Source of the DNA: Desulfoluna limicola
Lineage (GTDB): Bacteria; Desulfobacterota; Desulfobacteria; Desulfobacterales; Desulfolunaceae
Length of the DNA: 64,000 nucleotides
Reading direction: 5' to 3'
NCBI RefSeq assembly: GCF_021654575.1
Contig: NZ_AP024488.1
Coordinates: 3,185,501 to 3,249,500, forward strand
This document shows positions 25,856 through 35,738 of this stretch, in pieces. The stretch's first letter is position 1, and each line of letters begins with the position of its first letter. The position numbers were made by a program, and so were the translations under genes. The notes under the pieces are model-generated. The model searched no databases. It saw only the letters and a list, made by a program, of their open reading frames with translations, and was not told the DNA's origin.

Positions 25856-27790
25856 CTAAAAAAAGCCCACGTCACTCACAATATAAACATTGCGATACGC
25901 GACACGAATGGCTTCTTTTACCGCATTGCCCCATATGCTTCTCTTCATCTGGCCTTTTTCATAGGTCAGCGTTGCATACCCCATCAGCTGGTCACTGGAT
26001 GCTTTCAACAGATCATCAGATGCTTTTTTGTATAGTTCTATTTTTTGTGCGTTGCCTGCCTCTGTAAGGTCTGTGAAGAGGACCGAGTAGTTCCCATCCT
26101 CCATGAGTCTGCTGTCGTTGATTGAGATTAATCTGGCATCGATCTGGGCGATATCATGCCCACCGTTCTTCCCAGGTCGATAGTTGTACTCTGTATACTG
26201 AATTTCCCCCAACGTGTACCCATTCAAGAGACCATTGAGTTCGGATATATCCTTGCCTTTCTCTTCATAAAGTGTCGCCACCAGCTCGTCGACGCGGTCT
26301 ATCTCAACAGGGTTCATATCATAAAGCGAAATCACGGTTTTCAGATTGCCAACCTCATCGTAATAGAACCAGTTGCCACCCCAGAAGCGGTCCTTGGGAT
26401 CCGATAATTCTTTAACCAGAACCCTGTCCATGCGGCCGTTTTCCAAGCGCCTGATTGTCGCATCTACATCGCCCTCCAAGGTCATGCTGTGCAGCAGACC
26501 GGCATCATCTATATCTGTTGTGAGCCCTAAACCGCCTACTTCGTCTCCTTCGAGCATGCATGACGCGATATGATACAGATTGCCTTCAACAAATTTTACG
26601 GTTAAGGGCTTTGGCAAGCCGTTCTTGATAAAGGCATTATCAAGCAAGCCACCTACACCATAATTATTTATCAGTTCAAAAAGGGAATCATCTTCCACTT
26701 TTGCTGTTTCTTTCTCTGCCACCTTCACCGAAGCGAGGGATCCGGACTCATCATATGTCAGATCACCGATAATATTAATTCCGCTACCGGGCACTTCAAT
26801 TGATATGTTTGAAAGGTTGTTTTTCTCATCGTAAGAGAAAATGGCCTTTCCAAGAGGCCCATCACTTGTTGTTTCCAAGGCACTCCCTTTGACCTCTTCC
26901 TTTGGCTGAAAAACAGAAATACCTGTCACACGCTCAGGCGAGCTATACCGTGCCCCGATCACAGCATCATGGAGTTCATTAAACTCGGTCTCTCCTGTGA
27001 CATTGTTCTCATTTGCGGCATTAAAAAAATCAGCTGCCGCTTGTGCAAGGGTTGTTTCCATGGATACGGAACCCGCAGGTGCATTTCCACCCAGGTACGC
27101 AGCAAGGTCATCGAGTATTTCCCCGGACTCTTTCTCTGTATCGTTTTGAATCGCCTGGGAGATGACGGCGAGCATTTTGGCGTAGCGTTTCTGGTCATCG
27201 TCTCCCTCACCAAAGGCATCTGAATCAAAAATATCCACAGGATTGACCTTGGTAATGTCCATGACAGGATTGCCCCAGGCATCCACACCCAATATTTTCG
27301 ATACATTTGTATTGGATGCTTCGATATTTGCACTCGAGAGCCCCCCCTCCATTTCCAGTGCGATCCGGACAGCAATCTCTGTAAGGTCCGTTACGGCAAT
27401 GGTCAACTCTCGGCCAACGTAATTTGAAACCACCGCCCGCAGCACATCGCTCGCGCCCCTTTCGGTTTCATCCCCGGTGGCCTCATCAATATAAGAGCCC
27501 CCTGTTACCTCGACGTAATAATTCGCTTCAGACAACACACTGGCCGAATAGTATCCGTATTCATCTGTCATCGTCGTTGCAAGGAGCTTTCCTCTGACGC
27601 CTCCTTCATCGATTTTATAGACCTTAACGGTACCATTGCGGATCATCCCTTTTGCTGCCACACCGCTGACTTTGTTGTAATCAGAGCCACCACCACACCC
27701 GGCGACGGCACACACAAAACAAACAAGCAGCACAGTGACCAAAACAGATCCCAACCGCCCTCCCTTTGACGACATTCCAAGACGTTTCAT
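25856..27790 (-). CDS. Large lipoprotein, unknown function
   Basis: About 644 residues with a lipoprotein signal (VLLVCFVCAVAGC, Cys near residue 32) and a Gly/Ser linker. The next ~100 residues (VSGVAAKGMIRNGTVKVYKIDEGG...TDEYGYYSASV) look like a carboxypeptidase-regulatory-type beta domain common in surface lipoproteins, followed by a helical region with D/N-rich loops and a beta-rich half with repeated YDE-type turns (IFSYDEKNNL, LTYDESGSL, FYYDEVGNL), reminiscent of YD/RHS-like repeats. A GTG two codons earlier is possible, but AAGGTG is spaced better for the ATG at 27790. Probably outer-membrane or periplasmic; no family name recognised. Confidence 0.75.
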   Translation of the reverse strand: MKRLGMSSKGGRLGSVLVTVLLVCFVCAVAGCGGGSDYNKVSGVAAKGMIRNGTVKVYKIDEGGVRGKLLATTMTDEYGYYSASVLSEANYYVEVTGGSYIDEATGDETERGASDVLRAVVSNYVGRELTIAVTDLTEIAVRIALEMEGGLSSANIEASNTNVSKILGVDAWGNPVMDITKVNPVDIFDSDAFGEGDDDQKRYAKMLAVISQAIQNDTEKESGEILDDLAAYLGGNAPAGSVSMETTLAQAAADFFNAANENNVTGETEFNELHDAVIGARYSSPERVTGISVFQPKEEVKGSALETTSDGPLGKAIFSYDEKNNLSNISIEVPGSGINIIGDLTYDESGSLASVKVAEKETAKVEDDSLFELINNYGVGGLLDNAFIKNGLPKPLTVKFVEGNLYHIASCMLEGDEVGGLGLTTDIDDAGLLHSMTLEGDVDATIRRLENGRMDRVLVKELSDPKDRFWGGNWFYYDEVGNLKTVISLYDMNPVEIDRVDELVATLYEEKGKDISELNGLLNGYTLGEIQYTEYNYRPGKNGGHDIAQIDARLISINDSRLMEDGNYSVLFTDLTEAGNAQKIELYKKASDDLLKASSDQLMGYATLTYEKGQMKRSIWGNAVKEAIRVAYRNVYIVSDVGFF

Positions 27791-28299
27791 TTCCACACCT
27801 TTTTTTTAAAACCGTTCACGGGCTCTCTTCAATCAACCACAACTCTTAAGAACTTGAACTGTTGAAAAAGCACACGTTACTCTTCCAACGCACATGTCTC
27901 GTCAGCCCTGTGACTCCCTCCTCCCACAAAAAACGGCAATGGCCTGATAATTTTTTTTGGGGGGCAATGACTTCCAGGGTGTCATTGGAGACCACGTTGG
28001 CGATTCGACCCTCTGCACTCTCCTGAGAAAAAAAGCACCCAGCCCTGTGATGCCTCACTTTCCTTCATCGGCATGCAAAGAGAACAGAAAGAGTTAAAAG
28101 AAGGTTAAAAGAAGGCTAATTTTTCGCCAATAAAGTCACGTTGAACAGCAATAAAAAGCACTTACCCACAACATCTCCCTTGCATGAGCAAGAAAAAACC
28201 AACAAAGTAATGGAGGAAACGACGGTTTTCCGGAGGATTGACGGAATGCAAAAAGTGGGCTGACCTGCATATCGGACAAAATACACATGGTTTTATCAT

Positions 28300-28966
28300 T
28301 AAGGAAAGGAGACAGGCTCTTTATGCTGGACGCCCCCCCTTTGTGCGAGACAGTAAGACCCAAAGATATCCACCTTAATTAAAGCGACATTTCAACCCAC
28401 AATTTTCACAATATAATTCAAACCAGCAAGCCCCGGGATGAGAGTGCCATGCCACGTATTCCCCGAATGGTCGTCACGGATTCAGGGCAATAAACCGCTT
28501 ACCATGTGATCAGCCGGACCGCTTTGGAGGCCTGCCTTTCGGCAAGGTGGAGAAAGACGGATTGGTGCGAACCATCAAGCATCATTCCACGATCTATGCG
28601 GTGGATGTGCTGGGTTTTGCGATCATGGGCAACCACTTTCATCTGCTGATGCCGGTTTCACCGGAGGCCATGATTCCCGATAAAAAAGTCCGACGGAGGT
28701 TTCGTCTCCTTTATGGGGAGGAATTGGAGCTTACGAAGGGGGTGCTGGATCCCTACCGGAACAGGTTTTCGAGCCTTTCAACCTAGCCCGGATATTTCAC
28801 GAGTCGGGTGCGCTCATATGCAAGGCATCAGAGCTGCAGATGGAGTTGTTTACCTCAAGGCTCTGATAACGCAACAGATGAGTGCACCCGGCTCGCCCGA
28901 AGGGTGAGAAAATCGAGCTGCAAAACGGAAATTACATTTTGCCATTTTTTAAACGGCTGAGCTCTG
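28300..28966 (+). repeat. Duplicated 0.67-kb block, copy 2
   Basis: Partner of 24592-25259. Because the MITE at its right side is complete here (to 29034) and cut at the block edge in copy 1, this copy or its equivalent is probably the older one. Confidence 0.9.
28449..28786 (+). pseudogene. REP-associated Y1-type transposase remnant (second copy)
   Basis: It has the same stop codon, frameshift and C-terminal truncation as the copy at 24741, including MGNHFHLL, so both descend from one already inactivated gene. The junction with the MITE after NRFSSLST is identical. Confidence 0.88.
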
Positions 28967-29034
28967 CACAGTAAATCACTGGAATCACCATTTATTAGCC
29001 TGGCCCTGTCGCTTTCTCATGAAATATCTGGGCT
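28785..29034 (+). mobile_element. MITE, complete copy (~250 bp)
   Basis: Terminal inverted repeats AGCCCGGATATTTCA and TGAAATATCTGGGCT bound a non-coding body with a GCATCAGAGC...GCTCTGATAACGC hairpin and a CGCCCGAAGGGTG hairpin. No transposase inside. It inserted into, or joined, the Y1 transposase gene. Confidence 0.85.
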
Positions 29035-29254
29035 AAGCCTACATCAGGGATATCAAGACCCATTACAAAAAGAGCCTGTTCCCTCTTGCCGTCCCTGGTT
29101 CAATAAAAACCGCTATGGTTTTGATCTGTTTGACATGATACAAGCGTCATCACGCTGAGAACCGAGCGTTGGATGGATAACTCGGGCTAAGTGTTTCGTT
29201 GCATGAGAAAAATATTTCAAACCAAGTTTACATAAAAGAATCAGGAGCTTTGTC

Positions 29255-29605
29255 ATGTCAGTTGAAGAGAAGATGTGCCCCAAATGTAATTCACCTTATC
29301 CCTATCCCGATGGACTCATGTGGGTATGCCCTGAATGTGGTCATGAGTGGGCACCTGATCAGGCTTCTGAGACATCTTCAGATGATGTGCCCCAGTTTCT
29401 TGATGCCAATGGCACTCCGTTGAAGGATGGAGACACAGTCACCACCATCAAAGATCTTAAGGCCGGGAAAGACACAGTGAAAGGTGGTACGAAGGTCAAA
29501 AATATCAAGCTTCTTGATGAGCCTGTAAATGGACACGATATCTCCTGTAAGGTTACAGGCTTCGGCGCCATGTATCTTAAATGTTCTGTGGTCAAAAAGG
29601 GGTAA
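29255..29605 (+). CDS. yjdM: YjdM (PhnA-family) zinc-ribbon protein
   Basis: 116 residues. N-terminal zinc ribbon CPKCNSPYPYPDGLMWVCPECGHEW, then the conserved C-terminal domain with LDANGTPLKDGDTVTTIKDLK and the end GFGAMYLKCSVVKKG, all matching YjdM/PhnA over its full length. Despite the old phosphonate name, the family's actual role is unsettled. A good AGGAG sits at the start (CAGGAGCTTTGTC-ATG). Stand-alone gene between repeats. Confidence 0.95.
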   Translation: MSVEEKMCPKCNSPYPYPDGLMWVCPECGHEWAPDQASETSSDDVPQFLDANGTPLKDGDTVTTIKDLKAGKDTVKGGTKVKNIKLLDEPVNGHDISCKVTGFGAMYLKCSVVKKG

Positions 29606-29738
29606 AGGGAAGAGATATGGTGATCCTGCGGGACTGCGGGAAAAGGGGGCGCGCCTTGGCATGGAACAGAATCAAGCCGTTATGGGATCAGCCCCCTCAC
29701 CTCCATCAATACCTTATTTAATTGTAACTATTCAGTTC

Positions 29739-29972
29739 GCCTCCGGCGGGTCGCTTTTTGAAATGAGCCCCGAAAACTTTCCGGTTGCATCCCCTTCTGC
29801 CGGGCAGTCCCCTTGGGTCTGCCCGGCAGAAGGGGATGCATGGTGGTCAAATCATAAAGAGTTGAGCTGCCAACTACTTTCGAACAAATCGAAATCGTGC
29901 TCAAAACCTGTTTGTCAAACCCAACTCATAAAATCGGGTAAAAGTTTGGCCCCCGGCAGGGCCGCCGGAGGC
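29739..29972 (+). repeat. Family A interspersed element with variable central hairpin (copy A4)
   Basis: 234 bp with the standard ends. The core at 29787-29839 is a near-perfect 24-bp stem (GCATCCCCTTCTGCCGGGCA ... TGCCCGGCAGAAGGGGATGC) unrelated in sequence to the stems of A1, A3 and A5. Confidence 0.85.
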
Positions 29973-30007
29973 AATGATGAGCTGAATGGTTACATTTAAT
30001 TTACTCT

Positions 30008-31138
30008 TTATGGATGAGTAAAGCGAATCAGGCGACCATTCTTTGCGTCTTCCAGAATCCAGATAGCCCCATCCGGCCCCTGCTCCACCTCGCGAATACG
30101 GGTGCCCCAGTAAAACCGCTCGGCCTCCTGAGCTTTGTCCCCGTTCAAACGGATTCGAAACAGAGTCTTGGACCGGAGCCCTCCAATAAAGGCATTCCCC
30201 TTCCATTTTGGGAAGAGGTCCCCTGAGTAGATAATCAATCCCGACGGGGCAATGGTGGGAACCCAGTACAGCTCCGGTGCATGGAACTCCGGACGCTCAT
30301 CATGATCGGGAATGGGAATCCCCGAATACTGATCCCCCCAGGAGACGATGGGCCAGCCATGGTTCTCTCCTGCCATGGTGAGGTTGAGTTCGTCTCCATG
30401 CCTGGGGCCCATTTCGTGGGTCCACAGCCGCCCCTTATCATCAAAGGCAATACCAAGCATGTTCCGATGGCCCAAAGACCAGAAACTCTTTGCAAGCTCC
30501 CCTTTGTTCTGAAACGGATTGTCAGAAGGGACGCTCCCATCTTCGCTTAATCGAATCACCTTACCGAGGTTTTGATCCCACTTTTGGGCAGGGGCCTGCT
30601 TCTGCCGATCCCCTGAGGTGACAAACAGTTTTCCATCGGGGCCAAACGCCATCCGGTAAGCGTAATGCCCATTGCCCCAGAGCTTTGGGGTCTGCTTCCA
30701 GATCATTTTGATATCTTTCAGCTCAGGCGCTTTTCCCAGATCTTTCAAACGGCCCCGAACAACCACAGCCCCCTTTTTCCCCTGAGCATCGGGCTCTACG
30801 TAGGAGAGATACACCAGCTGGTTCTCGGCGTACTTTGGATGGAGAATAATGTCTCCAAGGCCGCCCTGCCCTCCATAAGCCACCTCAGGCACCCCCCTGA
30901 CGCGAATTTTTTCCTTCTCTTTAAAACGATACAGATACAAACTGCCCGGTTTCTCGGTGACCAGAAGATCTCCACCGGGAAGAAAGACCATGGCCCAGGG
31001 ATAGTTAAAGTCACCGAACTCTGTTGCAATCAGCTTGGATCCGGTACTGCCTTTAATGGCCCGGGTTTTTCCGCCTGCATGTGCATGGGATAAAATAAAC
31101 AGAAAGGAAAGAAGAGCTATGACGAGGTATCGCATCAT
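30008..31138 (-). CDS. PQQ-dependent sugar (sorbosone/aldose) dehydrogenase, exported
   Basis: A 376-residue periplasmic beta-propeller of the soluble glucose/sorbosone dehydrogenase family (YliI-like). Features are a signal peptide ([18 protein letters not shown]), [22 protein letters not shown] at the start of the propeller, [15 protein letters not shown], the catalytic-His-type strand, [34 protein letters not shown] and [20 protein letters not shown]. The start at 31138 follows GGAGGTGGA; the frame extends 63 bases 5' without signal-peptide logic. Probably oxidises aldoses with PQQ; whether this anaerobe makes PQQ is not visible here. Confidence 0.9.
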   Translation of the reverse strand: MMRYLVIALLSFLFILSHAHAGGKTRAIKGSTGSKLIATEFGDFNYPWAMVFLPGGDLLVTEKPGSLYLYRFKEKEKIRVRGVPEVAYGGQGGLGDIILHPKYAENQLVYLSYVEPDAQGKKGAVVVRGRLKDLGKAPELKDIKMIWKQTPKLWGNGHYAYRMAFGPDGKLFVTSGDRQKQAPAQKWDQNLGKVIRLSEDGSVPSDNPFQNKGELAKSFWSLGHRNMLGIAFDDKGRLWTHEMGPRHGDELNLTMAGENHGWPIVSWGDQYSGIPIPDHDERPEFHAPELYWVPTIAPSGLIIYSGDLFPKWKGNAFIGGLRSKTLFRIRLNGDKAQEAERFYWGTRIREVEQGPDGAIWILEDAKNGRLIRFTHP

Positions 31139-31384
31139 TCCACCTCCAGCGGTTTCTTTTTTTTGAACTGTTCGTGGGGAAAACAACCAGAAGTATAGCA
31201 TATGTCAGAGCAAAATACTGTTATGGCCCGTTTGATTCAAGGGTGGGTACACCTTCCATGAAAAATGCATTGATCCGGGTCCGGGCCTCCTTTCTCAAGT
31301 CCGGGTAAGAGAGGTAATGGTCTACCCCCAGGGGATGGAACTCTGTCCTGGGGCAGAGCCTAAGAAAGAGCCAGACCTACACAT

Positions 31385-31465
31385 CTGACATAATACACAT
31401 ATTTTTATCATAACAGATGGAGCTCAACGACTCCTCGAACCAAGAACGACGAACGTTTTCCAGAA
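31385..31465. repeat. Interspersed repeat (family D), second full copy
   Basis: Near-identical to 24472-24550 (CTGACATAATACACATATTT, AGATGGAGCTCAACGACTCC, CGAACCAAGAACGA). Lies in the 365-base gap between the MATE and sugar dehydrogenase genes, where nothing else is seen. Confidence 0.65.
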
Positions 31466-31503
31466 TAAAGGGCGCATCACGCCCCCCCACCTCCCATCCT
31501 TTT

Positions 31504-32847
31504 TTAACCCCTCGTTTCCAGGCAAGTCTGCAGGCATTGATTACCGGCCCCAGAAGTGTCTCTGTGTTTCCATAAGACACGAATGAACAGGGTGGCGTTG
31601 ACGATCGCGACAGCGGTCAGTCCCACGGCCATTCCCATCCACAACCCGGCAGCCTCCATCCCTTTTGCATAAGCAAAGAAGCAGCCCGCGGGAAACCCCA
31701 CCGCCCAAATCCCCACAAAGATATAGACCATGGGCCTGAAGGTGATTTCAATGCCGCGAAGGCACCCTTGAATCGTCACCTGAATGGCATCCGGGATCTG
31801 GTAGATGGCCCCAACAAAGAAGAGGGTGGCGCCGTACTGGATCACCTGCGGGTCCCCGGTGGCCAGGGCCAGGATTTTTTCTGGAACCGCATAAAACAAA
31901 AGCCCCATCACCGATGCCGACAAAAGGCCCAGGGAGAGGGTGGCCAGGGCATACGAGGTGATTTTTGCAACATCCCGGTTGCCATGGGCTCGGGCTATTT
32001 TTACGGAGGCGGCACCGGCAAGGGCGTATGGGATCATGTAGGTGAGGGATGAGACGTTGATTAAGATGTTGTTGGCGGCAGAGGCCGTCACGGACATTTT
32101 GCCGGTGAGGACCGTGACAAGGGAGAAAATCAAGCCGACGAGGAGCCCGTTGAGACCAATGGGGAGTCCTTTGCGGATGATGAACAGCATCGTGCTGACG
32201 CAAACCTGCCTGTTTATGTTCAGCACATGGACCGCATGAGCGTACAAGGCAAGCGCCATCAGGGTCCGCGACAGGGTCGTTGCAATGGCAGCCCCCACGA
32301 TGCCAAGGTCGAGAGAGAAGATAAAGAAGACGTTGGCTGCGAGGTTAACGAGGTTGAAAAAAAGGATGAGACCGTTTGCGAACAGGGTCTTTTCCATGGC
32401 CTGAAGGTTTTCTTTCAGCACCTGAAAGACCATAACGGGAAGCAGGGAGACGGAACAGATGATCAGGTAGTCAAACACCAACCGTTCAATGGGGTGTTCA
32501 AAGCCCATGAGCGGCACGCAGAACCCTGCGGCAACCACCAGGAGCGACAACACAGCCCCGGTGATCAGTGCAAGCAAAAGCGTGGTCCCCGGCAATGCGT
32601 CGACGTTTTTGTGTTGAGCGATCATTTTCGCTTTCAAGGGGCTGATGGCAAAGGTGATGCCCGTTCCGATCAAAAGAAAGGGAGAGAAGATGGCTGTCGC
32701 GATGCCAAGGGCTGAGAGAACCTCGGTGGAGTATCGACCGGCAACAATAATATCGCCAATGCCAAAAAGCATCTGGCCCAGCTGACCGGCGATAATGGGA
32801 AGGGAGAAAAGGAAGATTTGCTTTAACGAACGAAGGTATGCTGACAT
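31504..32847 (-). CDS. MATE-family efflux transporter
   Basis: A 447-residue inner-membrane cation-coupled drug/metabolite exporter with about twelve hydrophobic helices in two repeats. The N-terminus FSLPIIAGQLGQMLFGIGDIIVAGRYSTEVLSALGIATAI is the classic MatE start, and the second half opens with the matching KGLPIGLNGLLVGLIFSLVTVLTGKMS. DinF/NorM branch and substrate cannot be fixed. It is monocistronic, with repeats on both sides. Confidence 0.93.
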   Translation of the reverse strand: MSAYLRSLKQIFLFSLPIIAGQLGQMLFGIGDIIVAGRYSTEVLSALGIATAIFSPFLLIGTGITFAISPLKAKMIAQHKNVDALPGTTLLLALITGAVLSLLVVAAGFCVPLMGFEHPIERLVFDYLIICSVSLLPVMVFQVLKENLQAMEKTLFANGLILFFNLVNLAANVFFIFSLDLGIVGAAIATTLSRTLMALALYAHAVHVLNINRQVCVSTMLFIIRKGLPIGLNGLLVGLIFSLVTVLTGKMSVTASAANNILINVSSLTYMIPYALAGAASVKIARAHGNRDVAKITSYALATLSLGLLSASVMGLLFYAVPEKILALATGDPQVIQYGATLFFVGAIYQIPDAIQVTIQGCLRGIEITFRPMVYIFVGIWAVGFPAGCFFAYAKGMEAAGLWMGMAVGLTAVAIVNATLFIRVLWKHRDTSGAGNQCLQTCLETRG

Positions 32848-33165
32848 GTATGCCCCATCAAAAAAAATAGAATGAACACGGCAATTGTCGGGAGGATGAA
32901 CGGTTTCACAAAAAAGTCCCGATAATTGGATGATTATCAGGATTCCTTCAAGAAAACGCAGTCACACTCTAAAAGAGGAGGAAGAAACCCGAAAAAGTAA
33001 CCTCTTTTAACAACACATCGCTTCTATTTTTTTTGAAGGCTCTTTCGTACATGCAGGGACTTTTTATGTCAATAAAAATGCCCCCCCTTTTTGACCAATG
33101 GGTCTTGAGAATCAGAGACGATCAGGGGACAGGCAACACCCGCTCGCCGTGACTATTCAGCGTGT
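32848..33165. other. Gene-free stretch
   Basis: About 320 AT-richer bases upstream of the MATE gene with runs of T and C; no supported gene, RNA or repeat. Confidence 0.5.
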
Positions 33166-33332
33166 GCCTCCGGCGGCCAAGGGCTGAGCCCTTGGAACCC
33201 AGGTTCGCACATGTTCCGAACCCTCGTTCCTCGGGTACGTCACATCTGCTGAGGGGCTGCGCCCGTGAATAACGGAAGAGGTTATCCAAGCGCCTCCATG
33301 CAGCCCGAAGGGCACGTCATGCTCTTCATGGT
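33166..33332. repeat. REP-like interspersed element, near-identical to 429-600
   Basis: Second copy of the ~170-bp arrangement: CCTCCGGCGG, CCAAGGGCTGAGCCCTTGG, ACCCTCGTTCCTCGGGT and GGGCTGCGCCCG, ending CATGCTCTTCATGG. Confidence 0.75.
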
Positions 33333-33456
33333 TTGTAACCATTCAGCGCAATAGTGCCTCCGGCGGCCCTGCCGGGGGCTAAACGTTTGCCTGATCTAAA
33401 AAGTGGGTTTGACAAACAGGTCTTCACATCATTTCCGAATTCACATCCAACGGAAG

Positions 33457-33501
33457 GCGACTGTGTTTTGACCCGAGGCACGAGGGGCAAAACGCAGTCG
33501 C
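33457..33501. repeat. Family B variable-stem hairpin (copy B5)
   Basis: GCGACTGTGTTTTG-ACC, loop CGAGGCACGAG, GGGCAAAACGCAGTCGC: a long stem with almost full pairing, specific to this copy. It is followed by the CAAGGT...GGCTTCGCC block also seen at 34285. A half family A end lies at 33355-33420. Confidence 0.8.
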
Positions 33502-33549
33502 TAACCGCTTTCAAGGTATGATGCCTAATGTGGCTTCGCCACCCTTGCC

Positions 33550-34104
33550 CTACACGTAATCCATGAAGAGTTGGGGCGATGCAGACGGTATGACCACGGT
33601 GTTGACGAGCATGCCGGAGACCTTGATCACCTCTTTTGCGGCATCCACGGCCGAGTTCACGGCAGCGACATCGCCATTTAAGAGCATAAAGCCTTTGCCG
33701 CCGATGGCCATGGAGACGTGCACCCGGTAGAGGGTGACATCGGCGGTTTTCACGGCAGCGTCTGCGGCCTCGATGATGGGGGTGGCCGAAAAGGTCTCGA
33801 CGATGCCCATGGCGCGGCTGTGGTCCGCCGACAGCTGGACGGTTCCGGAGAGGGCCGCGAACACCTGTCGGTCGATGTTGGGGATGTTAAGGACCTCGAT
33901 TAAAAACCCTCCGGCAACATGTGTTGCCGCAGCAAGGGCGGAGGTGACGGCTGAAACACTGCCGCCGATTACCACCAGAAATTTTCCGGAGCAGATGGTC
34001 CTGGCGATGATCGACTCGACATCCGCCGCTTTCAGCATGGCGTCATGGGCTTGGTAACCGGCGGCAATACTGGAGAGTTCAACAATTCCTATGGCTGTAG
34101 ACAT
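33550..34104 (-). CDS. pduT: Microcompartment shell protein PduT (tandem BMC, Fe-S)
   Basis: A 184-residue trimer-forming shell protein with two fused BMC domains: AIGIVELSSIAAGYQAHDAML (about residues 4-24) and RAMGIVETFSATPIIEAADA (about 98-117). Cys38 lies in TICSGKFLVVIGG, the exact position of the PduT cysteine that binds a [4Fe-4S] cluster at the trimer pore. This makes an electron-conducting shell pore likely, in agreement with the neighbouring pduS. No other shell gene or signature enzyme is next to it. Confidence 0.92.
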   Translation of the reverse strand: MSTAIGIVELSSIAAGYQAHDAMLKAADVESIIARTICSGKFLVVIGGSVSAVTSALAAATHVAGGFLIEVLNIPNIDRQVFAALSGTVQLSADHSRAMGIVETFSATPIIEAADAAVKTADVTLYRVHVSMAIGGKGFMLLNGDVAAVNSAVDAAKEVIKVSGMLVNTVVIPSASPQLFMDYV

Positions 34105-34135
34105 GGGTCATCCTTATGTGTCTCATGTAAAAAGC

Positions 34136-34190
34136 CAGCCTCCGGCGGCCCTGCCGGGGGCTAAACTTTTAAAAAGTTTAAAAAACAGAT
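34136..34190. repeat. Half family A element
   Basis: CCTCCGGCGGCCCTGCCGGGG end followed by AACTTTTAAAAAGTT and AAACAGATCTT; only one end of family A is present, followed by the B6 hairpin. Confidence 0.65.
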
Positions 34191-34226
34191 CTTAAAAACA
34201 CACCCTCAATCATTCCTGCACTAAAG

Positions 34227-34271
34227 GCGGGTGTGCTTTGCCCAGAGGAACGAGGGGCAAAGCGCATCCGC
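34227..34271. repeat. Family B variable-stem hairpin (copy B6)
   Basis: GCGGGTGTGCTTTGCC, loop CAGAGGAACGAG, GGGCAAAGCGCATCCGC, then the CTTCAAGGT ... GGCTTCGCC and GCCGCCGAAGGC end. Compared with B5, matching changes appear on both arms (GCGGGTG/CATCCGC against GCGACTG/CAGTCGC). Confidence 0.8.
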
Positions 34272-34424
34272 AAGCGGCTTTCAAGGTATTTTGCCAAGTG
34301 TGGCTTCGCCACCCTTGCCGCCGAAGGCTGCTTTTTGGAGCTGAATCGTTACGAGAAACCAATCGACCCACCACAACAATGCGTTATTACAACAGTTGTG
34401 GTGACCAATTTAGAGGGAGCCACG

Positions 34425-35738
34425 TTATCGATCCACCGAGATTTCGATAAACGCGTCTGTGACTGTTTTCACGGTGCCGTCTTCCGGGGCGTGAATATCG
34501 CACCCTAAGGCGTCCCCCACCGTGGCGATCTTCTGGCCGCGGGTGACCTTGTCGCCAGGGCTCATCAGGGGCGAGGCGGTGGCGCCAATGTGCTGCTTCA
34601 GCATCAGCTTCAAGGTCGATGGGTTAAACGTGGCGTCCGTCAAGGGGCCTTCGTCCGGGTACCCTGCAAGGTCCAGCATGTTTTTCAGACGCTTGGACGG
34701 GGTTCTCCGGTACTCCGCCAGGGGGTGCGCCTGGTTTGATACAGGGCCGGTGTACGCGATCTTCTGAGCTGCGGCCGCCCGCTTGTTCTGAACGCAGACG
34801 GTGCCGGGGTAAAGGCCTTCCGGACAGGAGACAAAGCTGCAGAGGTTGCATTCGCAGCAATAAAGGGCGTGGGCCTCAGGGGCGACGTTGGTGCCCGTCT
34901 CGTCCATAAAAACCAGGGAGCGCATGGCCATGTGCGGCTGAATGGGATGCCCAAGGAGAAATCGCGGGCAGAGCTCCGTGCAGAACGTGCACTGATCGCA
35001 GGCGGACTTTCCGATTTTGTTCACCTGCTTTTCAGAGCCCATCACCCGATACCGCTGGATGAGAAGGTGATCCTCGGGCAGGACGATGAGGGCGGCGGTG
35101 GTTTTGGTCACCACCTCGTCCAGATCGGTGGCAAGGACACCCATCATGGGACCGCCGACCAGAACCGCGTAGTTGTCGATGGTGGGCTCCGCAAAGGCGA
35201 GCAGCTCCCGAAAGGAGATCCCCAGGGGAACCTCAAGGGTCTGGCGGTGTGCCACATCCCCGGTGATGTTCAAAAATTTTGTGATAACCGGGCCGGGCTT
35301 GCCGATGTTGTAGATGGTTTCCACGTTGCTTACCACCACCCCTTCGGTGAGGGGAAGCTCGCCTGCCTTGACCACCCGACCAGTGGTTTCGTAGATCAGG
35401 GTGATCTCATCCCCTGCCGGGTAGAAATCCCGTACAGGAATAACCTCCACCTCCGGGCCCACGGTTGCCTTCAGATGGTCGATGAGGGCGTGGTGCTTCT
35501 CCTTGATCCCAATGATCCCCTTCGTCGCTTCCACGGATGTCATGAGCTCCGACAGACCCGCAAGGAAGAGATCTGTCTTCTTGGCCAGGATCTCCTTGTC
35601 TTTGTGCAGCAGGGGCTCGCACTCGGCCGCATTCACAAGGACGATCTCGGCGGGACGAGCCATTTTGATGTGGGTGGGAAAGCCGGCACCGCCGGCGCCG
35701 ACAATGCCTTTTTCCCTGGTCTGTGTGGCGATATCCAT
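34425..35738 (-). CDS. pduS: PduS-type cobalamin reductase / RnfC-like electron carrier
   Basis: A 437-residue flavo-iron-sulfur protein of microcompartments. N-terminal RnfC/Nqo1-type fold: REKGIVGAGGAGFPTHIKM (Gly-rich NADH/flavin site), EILVNAAECEPLLHKDKEI, and ISNVETIYNIGKP-like motif near 150. Two [4Fe-4S] motifs: CDQCTFCTELCP near 250 and CCECNLCSFVSCPEG near 296. The C-terminal lipoyl-like beta barrel (PGDKVTRGQKIATVGDALGCDIHAPEDGTV) is complete. Known PduS docks to PduT; the two genes lie together, 320 repeat-filled bases apart and on one strand, which supports electron transfer through the shell. Confidence 0.93.
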   Translation of the reverse strand: MDIATQTREKGIVGAGGAGFPTHIKMARPAEIVLVNAAECEPLLHKDKEILAKKTDLFLAGLSELMTSVEATKGIIGIKEKHHALIDHLKATVGPEVEVIPVRDFYPAGDEITLIYETTGRVVKAGELPLTEGVVVSNVETIYNIGKPGPVITKFLNITGDVAHRQTLEVPLGISFRELLAFAEPTIDNYAVLVGGPMMGVLATDLDEVVTKTTAALIVLPEDHLLIQRYRVMGSEKQVNKIGKSACDQCTFCTELCPRFLLGHPIQPHMAMRSLVFMDETGTNVAPEAHALYCCECNLCSFVSCPEGLYPGTVCVQNKRAAAAQKIAYTGPVSNQAHPLAEYRRTPSKRLKNMLDLAGYPDEGPLTDATFNPSTLKLMLKQHIGATASPLMSPGDKVTRGQKIATVGDALGCDIHAPEDGTVKTVTDAFIEISVDR

